Assembly: GCF_030817275.1 (NCBI RefSeq)
Contig: NZ_JAUSZD010000002.1
Coordinates: forward strand, 3,472,001 to 3,536,000
Length of the DNA: 64,000 nucleotides
Origin: Paenibacillus sp. V4I7
GTDB lineage: Bacteria > Bacillota > Bacilli > Paenibacillales > NBRC-103111
Direction of reading: 5' to 3'
Part shown: positions 52,999 to 62,419 of the stretch, piece by piece
How positions within the stretch are numbered: the first letter of the stretch is position 1
Layout of the letters: each line of letters starts with the position of its first letter
Translations under genes and position numbers: made by a program
The notes under the pieces: model-generated
Databases searched by the model: none
Told to the model about the DNA's origin: nothing
What the model saw: the letters and a program-made list of their open reading frames with translations, nothing else

Positions 52999-53611
52999 GG
53001 GCCCTTTCCTCCTGTCTGGATAATTGAAGGATTAGACTGACCTCGCCTTTATTCATGCCTAGCTTCTTAGCAATGGCTTCGACGCCTTTTCCTTGATCAT
53101 GGAGTGAAAATAGCTCACTGTATCTGCTCTTCATACTCAATCCAGTGTAGATAGGTTCTTCCACTATCGATTCTTTAGAGGCTGCAGCAAGTTCAGAGGA
53201 TGTAACTTGAACAGAATCGGCTGGATTAGTAATAGGTATACTCGAGTCTACAGCATGCTGAGCTTCAGACGAGATATCAGTAGCCGCATTTGTTCTTTGA
53301 TTCATTTGATGATTGACATGCACTTTCGTTAATTCCTGGGACAGTTCATGCTTTTGCTTTTCCAATGATTCCAGTCTGCCTGCAAGCTTAGCAAGCTCTA
53401 TCTCGTAATCTTGTTTCGTTTTGGAGAACAAATTGAGCAGCGTTTGATTTTGTTCGTCCATCTCAGCAGCGAAATGCTCGATGGTTTCCTCGATGTCTTG
53501 GACTACGTTCGTCTTAGTGGACGCTGACGCTTGCTCCTTAGGCAGGAAACGTGCATAAACAATCAAGATAAGTCCTAGAAGTACGACATACATCCACGGC
53601 TGCATAGCCAT
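52991..53611 (-). CDS. SwrB-like/DUF6115 coiled-coil protein
   Basis: 206 aa. One N-terminal membrane helix (WMYVVLLGLILIVYARFLP), a coiled coil (NQTLLNLFSKTKQDYEIELAKLAGRLESLEKQKHELSQELTKV) and a C-terminal helix-turn-helix-like segment (HDQGKGVEAIAKKLGMNKGEVSLILQLSRQ). SwrB (YlxL), which promotes flagellar export gate activation in B. subtilis, has the same order and lies directly after sigD; that placement is similar here with two genes between. ATG at 53611 after AAAGGTG. Sequence identity to SwrB is not claimed. Confidence 0.75.
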   Translation of the reverse strand: MAMQPWMYVVLLGLILIVYARFLPKEQASASTKTNVVQDIEETIEHFAAEMDEQNQTLLNLFSKTKQDYEIELAKLAGRLESLEKQKHELSQELTKVHVNHQMNQRTNAATDISSEAQHAVDSSIPITNPADSVQVTSSELAAASKESIVEEPIYTGLSMKSRYSELFSLHDQGKGVEAIAKKLGMNKGEVSLILQLSRQEERARV

Positions 53612-53645
53612 TGGGTTCACCTTTTTCTATATGTGAGATAACTTG

Positions 53646-53969
53646 TTATAAGGATAAATCAATATGATGCCCTTTATATGGATGATCTGGCTGATGACTG
53701 CCTTCAGGGGAAGCTGAAACTGTCTTACCTTTGTTCTTTGCGTTCCCCTTATTAGACTGCTGACGCTGGTCGCCATGATCCTTGATATCTGTACGAACGC
53801 TCTCTTCAAGCTTGCTGCTACGATGACGATCCTTCTCCGTTGTTTGAGCAGCTTGATTCTCCAAAATCGTTTCGTCCTGCCGCGGTTTTTGCATAAGCTG
53901 ATTTTGACGGATGCCCGCTTCATCGTTTTTGTGTACAGCGAACTGTAAATCGATGGCTTTAAAACTCAT
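53646..53969 (-). CDS. Small charged protein of unknown function in the sigD block
   Basis: 107 aa, hydrophilic, no membrane helix or Cys. N-terminal IDLQFAVHKNDEAGIRQNQLM may be an amphipathic helix, the middle is rich in Gln, Lys, Glu and Ser, and the end reads HPYKGHHIDLSL. ATG at 53969 follows GAGAGGGTAAGCG, 19 bases after fapA, so it is a real member of the operon. I do not recognise the family; the position suggests a flagellar or envelope-linked role, by inference only. Confidence 0.7.
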   Translation of the reverse strand: MSFKAIDLQFAVHKNDEAGIRQNQLMQKPRQDETILENQAAQTTEKDRHRSSKLEESVRTDIKDHGDQRQQSNKGNAKNKGKTVSASPEGSHQPDHPYKGHHIDLSL

Positions 53970-53988
53970 CGCTTACCCTCTCCTTCAC

Positions 53989-55398
53989 TCACACATAGGC
54001 ACTCATGGAAATATCGCCTTCACTTAAACGGAACGTCATACGGTTTGTTGGATCTTTGACAAATTTCGTATACCGGCCAATGACAATCTTCGTTCCTCCA
54101 TAAATGGTAGACAATACTTCTACCTTCGCTTTTTCGGAGTCCTCTAACGATTTCTCAATCTCAAAAATACGCTCTTTAATGGTATTTTGCTCTTCTAAAG
54201 CTTGTTTTTTCGTATGAGTCAACTTGATTCGCATGGCCACTTTATCCGTGCTTAGTTGACCTGCTGCTGCTAATTGATTTAATAAGGTAAGCGCTTTATC
54301 CGTTTTATCCATATTTTCCATATACACTTTTAATTGGTTGCGTAGATCAATCATTTCATTACGAAGCTCAGGTAGAACACCAACTTCAACAACAGTAGCC
54401 GTTGACATCGAATTCCCTATCGTCCTCGCAGTAACACGCTCCCCGGCTTGTATGGTGCCTCCAACAATGAGTCCTTTGGAACCATTACAATTTACAGCCT
54501 TGCCTGCTCTAATCGTTGAATGCATGATACTCTGAGAAACCGTTAGTTCTCCAGAGACTTCAACAATTGCATCCTGAATGAAGGAACTTTTTACATTCTT
54601 CCCTGCTTTGACATGTGCTTTATTCTGCCCTACAATGCCTGCACTAATTTCAATAGAACCTTCGGCTTCCAGTTCTGCCGCTTCCACACCACCAGTGACA
54701 CGAATATCCCCAGCTGCACGGATTTTAAAACCAGGAAGGACATTTCCTCGAATAACCACTGTCCCGATAAAATCAATATTCCCAATATTATAATCAACAT
54801 TTCCATTCACTTCATAGACAGGAAACACATTAATTTTGTCACGATCTGTTCTTACCACCATACCATCAATAGTAGAATAAAGGCCCATTTGTTCAGCGTC
54901 CGTTACCACATTCTTGCCTAATTTAAATCTAGCTTCTTTCCCCGCTTTAGTAAAAAGGGTTTCGCCTGTAACCGCTCTTCCCGGTGTGCCTTCCGTTGCC
55001 AGAAAACGCTGCCCGATAAGCTGTCCTTTTCTAACATTATGAAGGGATACAACTTCTTTATAGTTTACTCTGCCGTCATCCAGCTCCAGCGGTTTTTTTT
55101 CATCCTCATCGAAATCAAATATAAATTTAATATAGCCGCTCTGGCCTTCTATTGCCTTCGTCCCCGCTGCAATCGCTACTTTTTGATGATAAAAAGGTTT
55201 CGGATTTGCAGCTATTTGAGCAAGTAAAGGTCGGTTTAAACCGTGAACGATGTGATTCCTTTGAGCTAACTCTTCCAATTGTCCTGCTGTTACTTGAAAG
55301 TCGTTATCAGCATTGTTAATTAACAAATAAGCTGTTAATTTGTCATCCGAGATGGAAATACTAATGTAAAAATCCAAAGGCATGTTCCTCTCAAGCAT
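53989..55398 (-). CDS. FapA/DUF342 domain protein
   Basis: 469 aa. N-terminal about 200-residue region followed by a right-handed beta-helix of DUF342 repeats (GNVDYNIGNIDFIGTVVIRGNVLPGFKIRAAGDIRVTGGVEAAELEAEGSIEISAGIVG), then a coiled coil (residues about 350-430, MIDLRNQLKVYMENMDK ... LEEQNTIKERIFEIEKSLED). Members of this FapA-like group are cell-surface or cytoskeleton-like polymer proteins of unclear function and often lie after sigD. ATG at 55398 after AAAGGTGGTTTGTCT. Distinct from bactofilins in length. Confidence 0.82.
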   Translation of the reverse strand: MLERNMPLDFYISISISDDKLTAYLLINNADNDFQVTAGQLEELAQRNHIVHGLNRPLLAQIAANPKPFYHQKVAIAAGTKAIEGQSGYIKFIFDFDEDEKKPLELDDGRVNYKEVVSLHNVRKGQLIGQRFLATEGTPGRAVTGETLFTKAGKEARFKLGKNVVTDAEQMGLYSTIDGMVVRTDRDKINVFPVYEVNGNVDYNIGNIDFIGTVVIRGNVLPGFKIRAAGDIRVTGGVEAAELEAEGSIEISAGIVGQNKAHVKAGKNVKSSFIQDAIVEVSGELTVSQSIMHSTIRAGKAVNCNGSKGLIVGGTIQAGERVTARTIGNSMSTATVVEVGVLPELRNEMIDLRNQLKVYMENMDKTDKALTLLNQLAAAGQLSTDKVAMRIKLTHTKKQALEEQNTIKERIFEIEKSLEDSEKAKVEVLSTIYGGTKIVIGRYTKFVKDPTNRMTFRLSEGDISMSAYV

Positions 55399-55433
55399 AG
55401 ACAAACCACCTTTCATTACCTTCTGATTGTATG

Positions 55434-56222
55434 CTATGTATCTTGAAATAATTGCGTCTTAAATCGACCTAGTACGCCTTTAAGCCGAAGAATTGCTTTC
55501 GAATGTAATTGTGAAATACGAGAAGGAGACAAGCACATTACCTCAGCAATTTCGCTTAAGGACAGCTCTTCGAAATAGAATAACGAGACAACCGTTCTCT
55601 CTTTCTCCGTTAATCTTTCAATAGCCTTCGCCAAAGATTCCTTCAAATAAAACTCATTCACTTGAAACTCAGGGTTCTTAGCCTTTTCGTCAACAAGTAA
55701 TGAAAGGCGTGTTTCCGAATCTTCCTCTCGGATGGGATCATCGATCGAACAAACAGTTGTAATCGAAATATCCTGAAGCATTTGCTGAAAATCTTGCTCA
55801 CTAATTTGCAAATAATTGCTGATCTCAGCATCCGTAACGGAACGTAGATACTGCTGCTCTAGCTTCTGGTAAGCATCTTCGACCTTCTTAGCCTTTTCTC
55901 TCACAGAACGAGGTACCCAATCCCCTTGCCGAAGTCCATCAATAATAGAACCACGAATTCTCCAAGAAGCATAGGTTTCGAATTGTAGTCCGCGTGAATA
56001 GTCAAATTTCTCCACAGCATCGATAAGGCCCATCACACCAAAGCTCGATAGATCCTCTCTCGAAACACTTTTGGGAAGTCCTATTGCCATACGTCCGGAA
56101 ACATAATCAACTAAGGGCAAGTAGCTCTCGATAAGCGACTGCTTAGCGGGAACCCAGCCCTGCTCCTTCCATTGCTTCCATAACTCGATATTGACTAGCT
56201 GTGATTGCTTTTGTTCGATCAT
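55434..56222 (-). CDS. sigD: RNA polymerase sigma factor SigD (FliA/WhiG family)
   Basis: 262 aa sigma-28 type factor for late flagellar, chemotaxis and autolysin genes. Region 2 GVMGLIDAVEKFDYSRGLQFETYASWRIRGSIIDGLRQ, region 3, and region 4 LSLSEIAEVMCLSPSRISQLHSKAILRLK are all intact. Begins 19 bases after the unknown membrane gene. Transcription by the fla/che operon promoter far upstream is expected. In B. subtilis sigD is near the end of that operon and its dose matters for motile/chaining switching. Confidence 0.95.
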   Translation of the reverse strand: MIEQKQSQLVNIELWKQWKEQGWVPAKQSLIESYLPLVDYVSGRMAIGLPKSVSREDLSSFGVMGLIDAVEKFDYSRGLQFETYASWRIRGSIIDGLRQGDWVPRSVREKAKKVEDAYQKLEQQYLRSVTDAEISNYLQISEQDFQQMLQDISITTVCSIDDPIREEDSETRLSLLVDEKAKNPEFQVNEFYLKESLAKAIERLTEKERTVVSLFYFEELSLSEIAEVMCLSPSRISQLHSKAILRLKGVLGRFKTQLFQDT

Positions 56223-56241
56223 AATTTATGTTTCACCATCC

Positions 56242-56679
56242 TTAGTCTTCAGACATTCGCCTTAAGGCACCCGCCAGTTGTTCAGGGTCCAAATTATTCT
56301 TGGTGACTAGCTTAGGTGGATTCAGTGGTGAAAATTGCATTTCGTTAGATCGTACAGAGTTATTACTGCCAAGGTTAGCCTTCATCATCTCACGTGTTTC
56401 CTCATCCTCATCTGGCGTAGTCAAATCCAATGATTGACCAACGGATGATTCTGTCGCGGGATTCGCATAAGATGCTCCGCCTGCAGCATGTTCAGCTCCT
56501 ATCATTACACCCAACACCCATCTAAAACCAAATGTTAGAACGAATAAAATAAGAAAGCTGTATGCACTTTTAAGACAAGTAGAAAGAAATAAATTATTGC
56601 CGATCGATAAGGCAAATGTAAATAAGCCCGCCAATGATGCTACGATGACATTAATTCGAATGGTTCCAATCATCATCAA
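56242..56679 (-). CDS. Unknown two-helix membrane protein between cheD and sigD
   Basis: 145 aa. Two N-terminal helices (IRINVIVASLAGLFTFALSIG and SAYSFLILFVLTFGFRWVLGVMIG), then a polar acidic tail (TTPDEDEETREMM; NNLDPEQLAGALRRMSED). Start ATGATGATG at 56679 overlaps the cheD stop (ATGA), so it is firmly in the operon. B. subtilis has no gene here: cheD is followed directly by sigD. I do not recognise the family; membrane location and operon position are what is seen, a motor- or chemotaxis-linked role is inference. Confidence 0.82.
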   Translation of the reverse strand: MMMIGTIRINVIVASLAGLFTFALSIGNNLFLSTCLKSAYSFLILFVLTFGFRWVLGVMIGAEHAAGGASYANPATESSVGQSLDLTTPDEDEETREMMKANLGSNNSVRSNEMQFSPLNPPKLVTKNNLDPEQLAGALRRMSED

Positions 56680-57170
56680 ATTTCCTTTACTCCTAATTGG
56701 ACACTTCGAATAACCAGGATGCCGGTTTCACTATGGAATTCTATCGTTCGACCGTAATTAGCCCCGGTATCCTCAGCACGAATCGGAATTTTGTATTTAT
56801 TCAACATTTCCTTACAAGATTCTACATTTCTTGGACCAATTCTCATCGTATCATTATTTCCAGCAAATGCAAACATTTGAGCACCGCCTGCAAGCTTAGC
56901 TTCAAGCCTATTTACAGTAGCTCCGAGCTTTTCCATTCTGGATATTAACTCAGGAATAGCCGTATCCGCGTATTTAGCAAGGTTCAGCGAGCCTTCACGA
57001 GCTATCTCGGACGAAGGCAGCATCACATGAGCCATACCTGCCACTTTTACGCGGCTATCATATAAGGTGACACCCACACACGAACCCAGCCCTGTTGTCT
57101 TCAATACACCTGTCTGGTGAGCAACATTCAGGTCAGCCATTCCTACTTTAACTAAATTATCTAACGTCAT
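56676..57170 (-). CDS. cheD: Chemoreceptor glutamine deamidase CheD
   Basis: 164 aa. Deamidates Gln in chemoreceptors and enhances CheC. Catalytic Cys and His are in GLGSCVGVTLYDSRVKVAGMAHVMLP (Cys31, His48 by my count). Overlaps cheC by four bases; works with it in the phosphatase adaptation system. Confidence 0.95.
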   Translation of the reverse strand: MTLDNLVKVGMADLNVAHQTGVLKTTGLGSCVGVTLYDSRVKVAGMAHVMLPSSEIAREGSLNLAKYADTAIPELISRMEKLGATVNRLEAKLAGGAQMFAFAGNNDTMRIGPRNVESCKEMLNKYKIPIRAEDTGANYGRTIEFHSETGILVIRSVQLGVKEI

Positions 57171-57787
57171 GGAGACTCTACCCCTAATGCCGAAAATATT
57201 TTGCCAAACGATTCCGGATCAGGAATTAAGAAGAAATGCCCTTGTACTTCATTTTCCCCTTCCATAAATTTGGTATCAATGAGAAGCGCTTGATCTCCCA
57301 TTTGACCAAATTGCAATAAACCATAGCTTAAAATGGCACCAGCCATGTCAATTGCTAACGCAGGGACAGTAGGCTGCATATTCAAATTCGTGAAATCAGC
57401 AAGAGAGGATAAATAAGAACCGGCAAGAATATTCCCGATTTCATTCAAAGCCGATAATTCCAGCTCTGAATACTCTTCTTGATCTTCGATATGTAACCCA
57501 ATCAATTCTCTTAACATGTTTTTGGCGGCATCTAAATCTAGGATAAAAAACATATTCCCTGGCGCATCTCCATCAACACGTAAGAAGATTGCAAGAACAA
57601 CCGTTTCTGCTCCGCCAACACTTTCGCAGATTTCTTCGAAAGGAAGCATTCTAACCTTTGGTACAAGCATATCTATTGGCTTATCCAGCAAAGTAGATAA
57701 GGCAGTAGCTGCATGCCCCGCACCTATGTTACCTACTTCTTTGAGAACATCCATTTGAAAATCCTCTAATCGACTAAACACATCCAC
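57167..57787 (-). CDS. cheC: CheY-P phosphatase CheC
   Basis: 206 aa. Two phosphatase sites are intact: DVLKEVGNIGAGH and SALNEIGNILAGS (both D/S-x3-E-x2-N). With CheD it removes phosphate from CheY. GTG at 57787 after AGAGGAATAACTT. Three bases after cheW. Confidence 0.95.
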   Translation of the reverse strand: MDVFSRLEDFQMDVLKEVGNIGAGHAATALSTLLDKPIDMLVPKVRMLPFEEICESVGGAETVVLAIFLRVDGDAPGNMFFILDLDAAKNMLRELIGLHIEDQEEYSELELSALNEIGNILAGSYLSSLADFTNLNMQPTVPALAIDMAGAILSYGLLQFGQMGDQALLIDTKFMEGENEVQGHFFLIPDPESFGKIFSALGVESP

Positions 57788-57790
57788 AAG

Positions 57791-58252
57791 TTATTCCTCT
57801 ACTCTTTCTAGCTGTTGAATTTCATTGCGATCCAATACTTGCTCTAAATTCAGCAGAACTAGCAATCTTTGTTCGCCAACGCGTGCGATACCATCCAAAT
57901 ACTTGGCTTTGATACCGCCCACGATTTCCGGTGGATTATCAATATTGTCTGTGTCCAGATCGATAACATCATTCGCAGAATCTACGATAAGGCCAACTTC
58001 AAAGTCACCGGCAGATACGATGATGATACGAGTAGCATCTGAATTAACTAGCTCTTCAAGTCCGAATCTTGAGCGAAGATCAATAATTGGAATAACAACA
58101 CCACGAAGATTAATAACGCCTTTAATAAAGGCCGGCGCTTTAGGTACGCGCGTCATTGGCTGCATTCTTTCGATCGTTCTAACTTTCTCAACTTCCACAC
58201 CGTACTCTTCCGTTCCAAGTGCGAAGACGATTACCTTTTTCTCTTCTCCCAT
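57791..58252 (-). CDS. cheW: Chemotaxis coupling protein CheW
   Basis: 153 aa SH3-like adaptor joining receptors to CheA. IVFALGTEEYGVEVEKVRTIERMQPMTRVPKAPAFIKGVINLRGVVIPIIDLRSRF is the diagnostic CheW core. ATG at 58252 after AAGGAGGG. Between cheA and cheC. Confidence 0.96.
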   Translation of the reverse strand: MGEEKKVIVFALGTEEYGVEVEKVRTIERMQPMTRVPKAPAFIKGVINLRGVVIPIIDLRSRFGLEELVNSDATRIIIVSAGDFEVGLIVDSANDVIDLDTDNIDNPPEIVGGIKAKYLDGIARVGEQRLLVLLNLEQVLDRNEIQQLERVEE

Positions 58253-58279
58253 TGTGAAACCCTCCTTAAAAGTATGTAA

Positions 58280-60346
58280 TTATTTAATCAATGCATTCGG
58301 ATCAATGATCAATGCGACTTGTCCATCCCCTAGAATCGTTGCACCAGATATTGCAAATAGTCCGGATAAATATTTACCTAATGTTTTGAGAACGATTTCT
58401 TGCTGACCAATAAATTCGTCTACCATCAAGGCAACTTGTTTGTCCCCTTTACGTACAACAACAATCTCAGTCTCTTCCTCAAGATCCTCATTAAAATCAG
58501 GTACATTAAACAATGTACTGAGAGATACAAGAGGAATAACCGTATTACGATACTCCACCATTTTGTTACCGTGAATGTTTCGAATCTGTTGCTTCTGAAT
58601 AGCTGAAGTTTCAACAATGGATGATAACGGTATCGCATATTTTTCGCTGCCAAGACGCACAAGCATGGCAGAAATAATGGACAACGTCAGTGGTAATTGA
58701 ACAGAGAACTTACTTCCAAAACCTGGTTTGGAATCAACTTGAACATGCCCACCCAACATCTGAATCTTCGTTTTCACAACGTCAAGACCAACGCCACGTC
58801 CAGAAATATCAGAAATTTTCTCGGCCGTACTAAAACCAGATGCGAACAACAAGTTGTATACTTCCAAATCACTTAACTTCGCTGCTTGTTCTGCTGTTAC
58901 AAGGCCATTCTTGAGTGCAGTCTTCAATACTTTTTCTCTATAAATCCCTCTACCATCTTCTTCAATTTCTATAAAGACATGATTCCCACTATGGAAAGCA
59001 CGCAACTGAATGGTACCTTGCTCACTTTTACCAGCTGCCAATCGATCGCTGATAGACTCAATACCATGATCTACGGCATTACGCAGTAAATGTACAAGGG
59101 GGTCACCGATTTCATCAATAACGGTCCTATCTAATTCCGTTTCAGCACCTGTAATGACCAAATCTACTTTCTTATCTAGCGATTTAGCCAAGTCCCTTAT
59201 CATCCGTGGGAAGCGATTGAATACAGAATCAACAGGAACCATGCGGAGCTTCAATACTATATTTTGCAAATCACTGCTGACCCTAGACATATGTTCAACG
59301 GTTTCAGTCAGATCATTACGTTTAACCTCGCTAGCAAGTTGTTCTAAACGTACTCGATCAATTAATAGTTCGCTGAACAGATTCATGAGTGCGTCTAAGC
59401 GTTCAATATCAACACGAATTGTACGACTTGCAACAGGTGCCCCACCTGCAACTAGTTTAACTGCAGTCGCAACTGGCTCAACATTATGTATGGCTTCAAC
59501 AGATACAACAGGTGTGATCGCTTCTGCAACCGCTGCAGCTATTTCTTGTCTTGCCGCCTCAACTTCAGTTCTTGGACGGGATAATTCGGCAAGCGATTCG
59601 GAATCAACTGTGATAATGACGGCAGATTGGATTTCGGAAACGTTCAAAATTTCTTTCTCTAATGTTGCTTGATCAACCATAGAAATGAAATAAAGTGAGA
59701 AGGAACGATCAAATTTCTCTTGTTCGATTTCTTGTACGGATGGCGTCGCTTTCACGATTTCGCCCATTCTTTCCAGTGCATCGAACACCATATATGCCCT
59801 TGCTGCCTTAAGTACACAATTTTCATTAACACTTACTTCGATATAGAATACAAGGAATCCCGAGTCAATCGATTGTTGAAGAATAGAGAATTGAAACTCA
59901 TCAACTTCGATACCTTTTGCTGGTTCCTTCGCAGCTGTCACAGCCGGAGCTTGTGCGGTTTTATAGTCACCTGTCACGATGGAACGAAGAGCAACGACGA
60001 TTGGTGAAACATCTGCTTTCCCAGTACCACCTTGAATAATATCTTCAACCATGGATTCCAATGAATCAAGACTTTTGAAAATGCAGTCAAAAATGAATGG
60101 GTTCATTTCAATTTTACTGTTACGTACCAAGTCCAACACATTTTCCATCTCGTGCGTAAGAGCAGCGATATCCTCGAAGCCCATTGTTGCGGACATCCCT
60201 TTCAACGTATGAGCAGAGCGGAAAATGTTATGAACAATACTAATATCCTGGGGATTGCTTTCTAAATTAAGTAAGTTCTCATTCAAAGATTGCAAATGCT
60301 CTTTCGATTCATCGATAAACATGGATAAATATTGACTAAGTTCCAA
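58280..60346 (-). CDS. cheA: Chemotaxis histidine kinase CheA
   Basis: 688 aa. Hpt domain with phosphorylated His46 in FRSAHTLKGMSATMGF, CheY-binding P2 domain, dimerisation helices (IRVDIERLDALMNLFSELLIDRVRL), HATPase (HLLRNAVDHGIES, EEDGRGIYREKV, GRGVGLDVVKTKI) and C-terminal CheW-like domain. TTG at 60346 follows GGAGGTGTGTGG and gives MELSQYLSMFIDESKEHL; a GTG at 60352 is possible but too close. Autophosphorylates and passes phosphate to CheB and CheY; cheY is not in this window. Confidence 0.96.
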   Translation of the reverse strand: MELSQYLSMFIDESKEHLQSLNENLLNLESNPQDISIVHNIFRSAHTLKGMSATMGFEDIAALTHEMENVLDLVRNSKIEMNPFIFDCIFKSLDSLESMVEDIIQGGTGKADVSPIVVALRSIVTGDYKTAQAPAVTAAKEPAKGIEVDEFQFSILQQSIDSGFLVFYIEVSVNENCVLKAARAYMVFDALERMGEIVKATPSVQEIEQEKFDRSFSLYFISMVDQATLEKEILNVSEIQSAVIITVDSESLAELSRPRTEVEAARQEIAAAVAEAITPVVSVEAIHNVEPVATAVKLVAGGAPVASRTIRVDIERLDALMNLFSELLIDRVRLEQLASEVKRNDLTETVEHMSRVSSDLQNIVLKLRMVPVDSVFNRFPRMIRDLAKSLDKKVDLVITGAETELDRTVIDEIGDPLVHLLRNAVDHGIESISDRLAAGKSEQGTIQLRAFHSGNHVFIEIEEDGRGIYREKVLKTALKNGLVTAEQAAKLSDLEVYNLLFASGFSTAEKISDISGRGVGLDVVKTKIQMLGGHVQVDSKPGFGSKFSVQLPLTLSIISAMLVRLGSEKYAIPLSSIVETSAIQKQQIRNIHGNKMVEYRNTVIPLVSLSTLFNVPDFNEDLEEETEIVVVRKGDKQVALMVDEFIGQQEIVLKTLGKYLSGLFAISGATILGDGQVALIIDPNALIK

Positions 60347-60396
60347 AACCACACACCTCCAATAGAATCATTATGTAACCTGCATGCTAAATTTCA

Positions 60397-61500
60397 TTAA
60401 TTAAGTACGCATTGAGCTAATCGAATGGCTATATCCTGCTGTGGCAAAACATGCATCGCAGCTTGGATCTCTACAGCAGCTCTAGGCATCCCGTATACGA
60501 CACAGGTTTCTTCGCACTCGGCAATGGTTGTTGATACGCCAGATTGCTTTAATGAGAGCATGCCTTTAGCTCCATCGCTGCCCATACCGGTCATCAGGAC
60601 GATGTGCCGCTTCAACTCACTCATACCAAGCAAGGACTCAAACATGACATCCACCGAGGGCCGGTGGCCAGAACGAGGATCTTCTTTGGTCAATCTAATT
60701 TTGTACGTTTTGTCAGTATCTTTGTAGATGACCATATGCCATCCTCCCGGAGCTACATAAGCTGTTGCCGTTTGTAGCACATCCCCTTCCGCAGCCTCGA
60801 CAACCTGTATCTGAGAAACGTCATTCAGACGTTGGGCTAATGATTTGGTGAAATTAGGTGGCATATGTTGAACAATTAAGATCGGCGCAGGAAAACCTGC
60901 AGGAATATGAGAGATCACCTGATGTAAGGCGCGAGGTCCTCCTGTTGAAGTACCTATGGCTACTAGATGATCGAAATGCGTTGAAACAGGCTTAGCAGCA
61001 AGTTTAGTATCCGGTGCTTTCATCAAACTGTCATTACCTTTGGATATTAACGGTTGTATAACCTGCGGAGACACAGGCTGCTGCTGTACCGGCCTTAACT
61101 TCGTTCGAACTGCCATATGCAGCTTCTCATGAAGAAGTTGTTTAACTTTATACAGGTCAAGGGATATGGAGCCTGACGGCTTTCGAATAAAGTCGACAGC
61201 GCCCCACTCGAGCGCTTTAATCGTTTCAAAAGCACCCTCCTGGGTTAAGGAACTTAACATAATGACGGGCGTTGGTTGTTCTGCCATGATTCGTTGTAAA
61301 GCATCCAAACCGTTCATTATTGGCATTTCCACATCCATCGTAACGGCATCGGGGCGTAAAAGCTTCACTTGTTCAATAGCTTCTTGACCATTTTTTGCTG
61401 TTCCTATTACTTTGTACTGAGGGTTATCTGAGATCAAATCGCTTATAATTTTTCGCATAAAGACGGAGTCATCTACGACAAGAATGTTATATGGTGCCAA
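60397..61500 (-). CDS. cheB: Protein-glutamate methylesterase/glutaminase CheB
   Basis: 367 aa. Receiver domain (ILVVDDSVFMRKI; phospho-Asp in VTMDVEMP; VIMLSSLTQ) and C-terminal esterase with Ser in VAIGTSTGGPRAL, His in VQHMPPNFTKS and Asp in MTGMGSDGAKGM, all catalytic residues present. Removes methyl groups from chemoreceptors. TTG at 61500 after GGGAGGTAAGCAGC. 44 bases upstream of cheA. Confidence 0.96.
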   Translation of the reverse strand: MAPYNILVVDDSVFMRKIISDLISDNPQYKVIGTAKNGQEAIEQVKLLRPDAVTMDVEMPIMNGLDALQRIMAEQPTPVIMLSSLTQEGAFETIKALEWGAVDFIRKPSGSISLDLYKVKQLLHEKLHMAVRTKLRPVQQQPVSPQVIQPLISKGNDSLMKAPDTKLAAKPVSTHFDHLVAIGTSTGGPRALHQVISHIPAGFPAPILIVQHMPPNFTKSLAQRLNDVSQIQVVEAAEGDVLQTATAYVAPGGWHMVIYKDTDKTYKIRLTKEDPRSGHRPSVDVMFESLLGMSELKRHIVLMTGMGSDGAKGMLSLKQSGVSTTIAECEETCVVYGMPRAAVEIQAAMHVLPQQDIAIRLAQCVLN

Positions 61501-61549
61501 GCTGCTTACCTCCCTCTTATGTGCATATTCGACACGATTTGCGAAAATC

Positions 61550-62419
61550 CTATTTTAAAAGTTTCATCATTTTATTTAAAAAGCCCTTGACACCGGATGT
61601 TGGTGTTTCGACTACTTGATAACCATTCAAATAATTATCAACTAATAATTGAAGACTGCGTGATGCAGCCGAATTGGGAAAAGCAACAGTAAAAGGAATC
61701 TGCTTTTTAACCGCCTTAGATACAGCCGCATCATCATCAACGAATCCTAAGGTAGGGATTTGAATATCCAGAAATTGTTTAGCTACTAAAGAAATCTTAT
61801 CAGCCGTGTGCTTGCCTTCCTTGGCATCGGTTACTCGGTTGATAACGAGTTTAAAAGAAACGTCATGTCCCATTGAGTTAACCATTTTAATAATGGCATA
61901 AGCATCCGTTATGGAAGTAGGCTCAGGCGTTGTGACAACGAACGCTTCTTCGGCGGCAAGAATAAATTTCAACGTTTCTTTGGACAATCCAGCTCCTGTG
62001 TCAAAAATGATAAAATCAACATACCCGTTGAGCTGCATGACTTGCTCGGCAAAGTAGTTCAGTTCTTCATCGGTTAAGCGAAGTAAATCGTTAAATCCAG
62101 AACCACCAGCAATAAAATCTAAATCATTGTAGCCTTTCTGGATAATTTCCCAGATCGTTTTTTCCTTTTTCAACAAGTGATACAAATTGTATTTGGAGGA
62201 AATCCCCATAAGCACATCAATGTTGGCAAGCCCAATGTCTGCATCAAAAACAAGAACCTTATATCCTTGGGACTGAAGCGTTAAAGCAAAGTTTAGCGTA
62301 AAATTTGATTTGCCTACGCCTCCCTTTCCGCTAGTCACGGTAATAATCCTGGTTGCTTTTGTGCCTTTGTCATTCTGTATCTGTACCAGGTTCCGCAACC
62401 CTTCTGCTTGATCCTTCAT
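61550..62419 (-). CDS. flhG: MinD/ParA-like ATPase FlhG (YlxH)
   Basis: 289 aa P-loop ATPase; deviant Walker A TSGKGGVGKSNFTLNFA. FlhG sets flagellar number and pattern and stimulates the FlhF GTPase; it starts with the RNLVQIQN-type FlhF-contacting stretch. Overlaps flhF by four bases. C-terminal lysine-rich amphipathic end (FLNKMMKLLK) would bind membrane. Confidence 0.95.
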   Translation of the reverse strand: MKDQAEGLRNLVQIQNDKGTKATRIITVTSGKGGVGKSNFTLNFALTLQSQGYKVLVFDADIGLANIDVLMGISSKYNLYHLLKKEKTIWEIIQKGYNDLDFIAGGSGFNDLLRLTDEELNYFAEQVMQLNGYVDFIIFDTGAGLSKETLKFILAAEEAFVVTTPEPTSITDAYAIIKMVNSMGHDVSFKLVINRVTDAKEGKHTADKISLVAKQFLDIQIPTLGFVDDDAAVSKAVKKQIPFTVAFPNSAASRSLQLLVDNYLNGYQVVETPTSGVKGFLNKMMKLLK

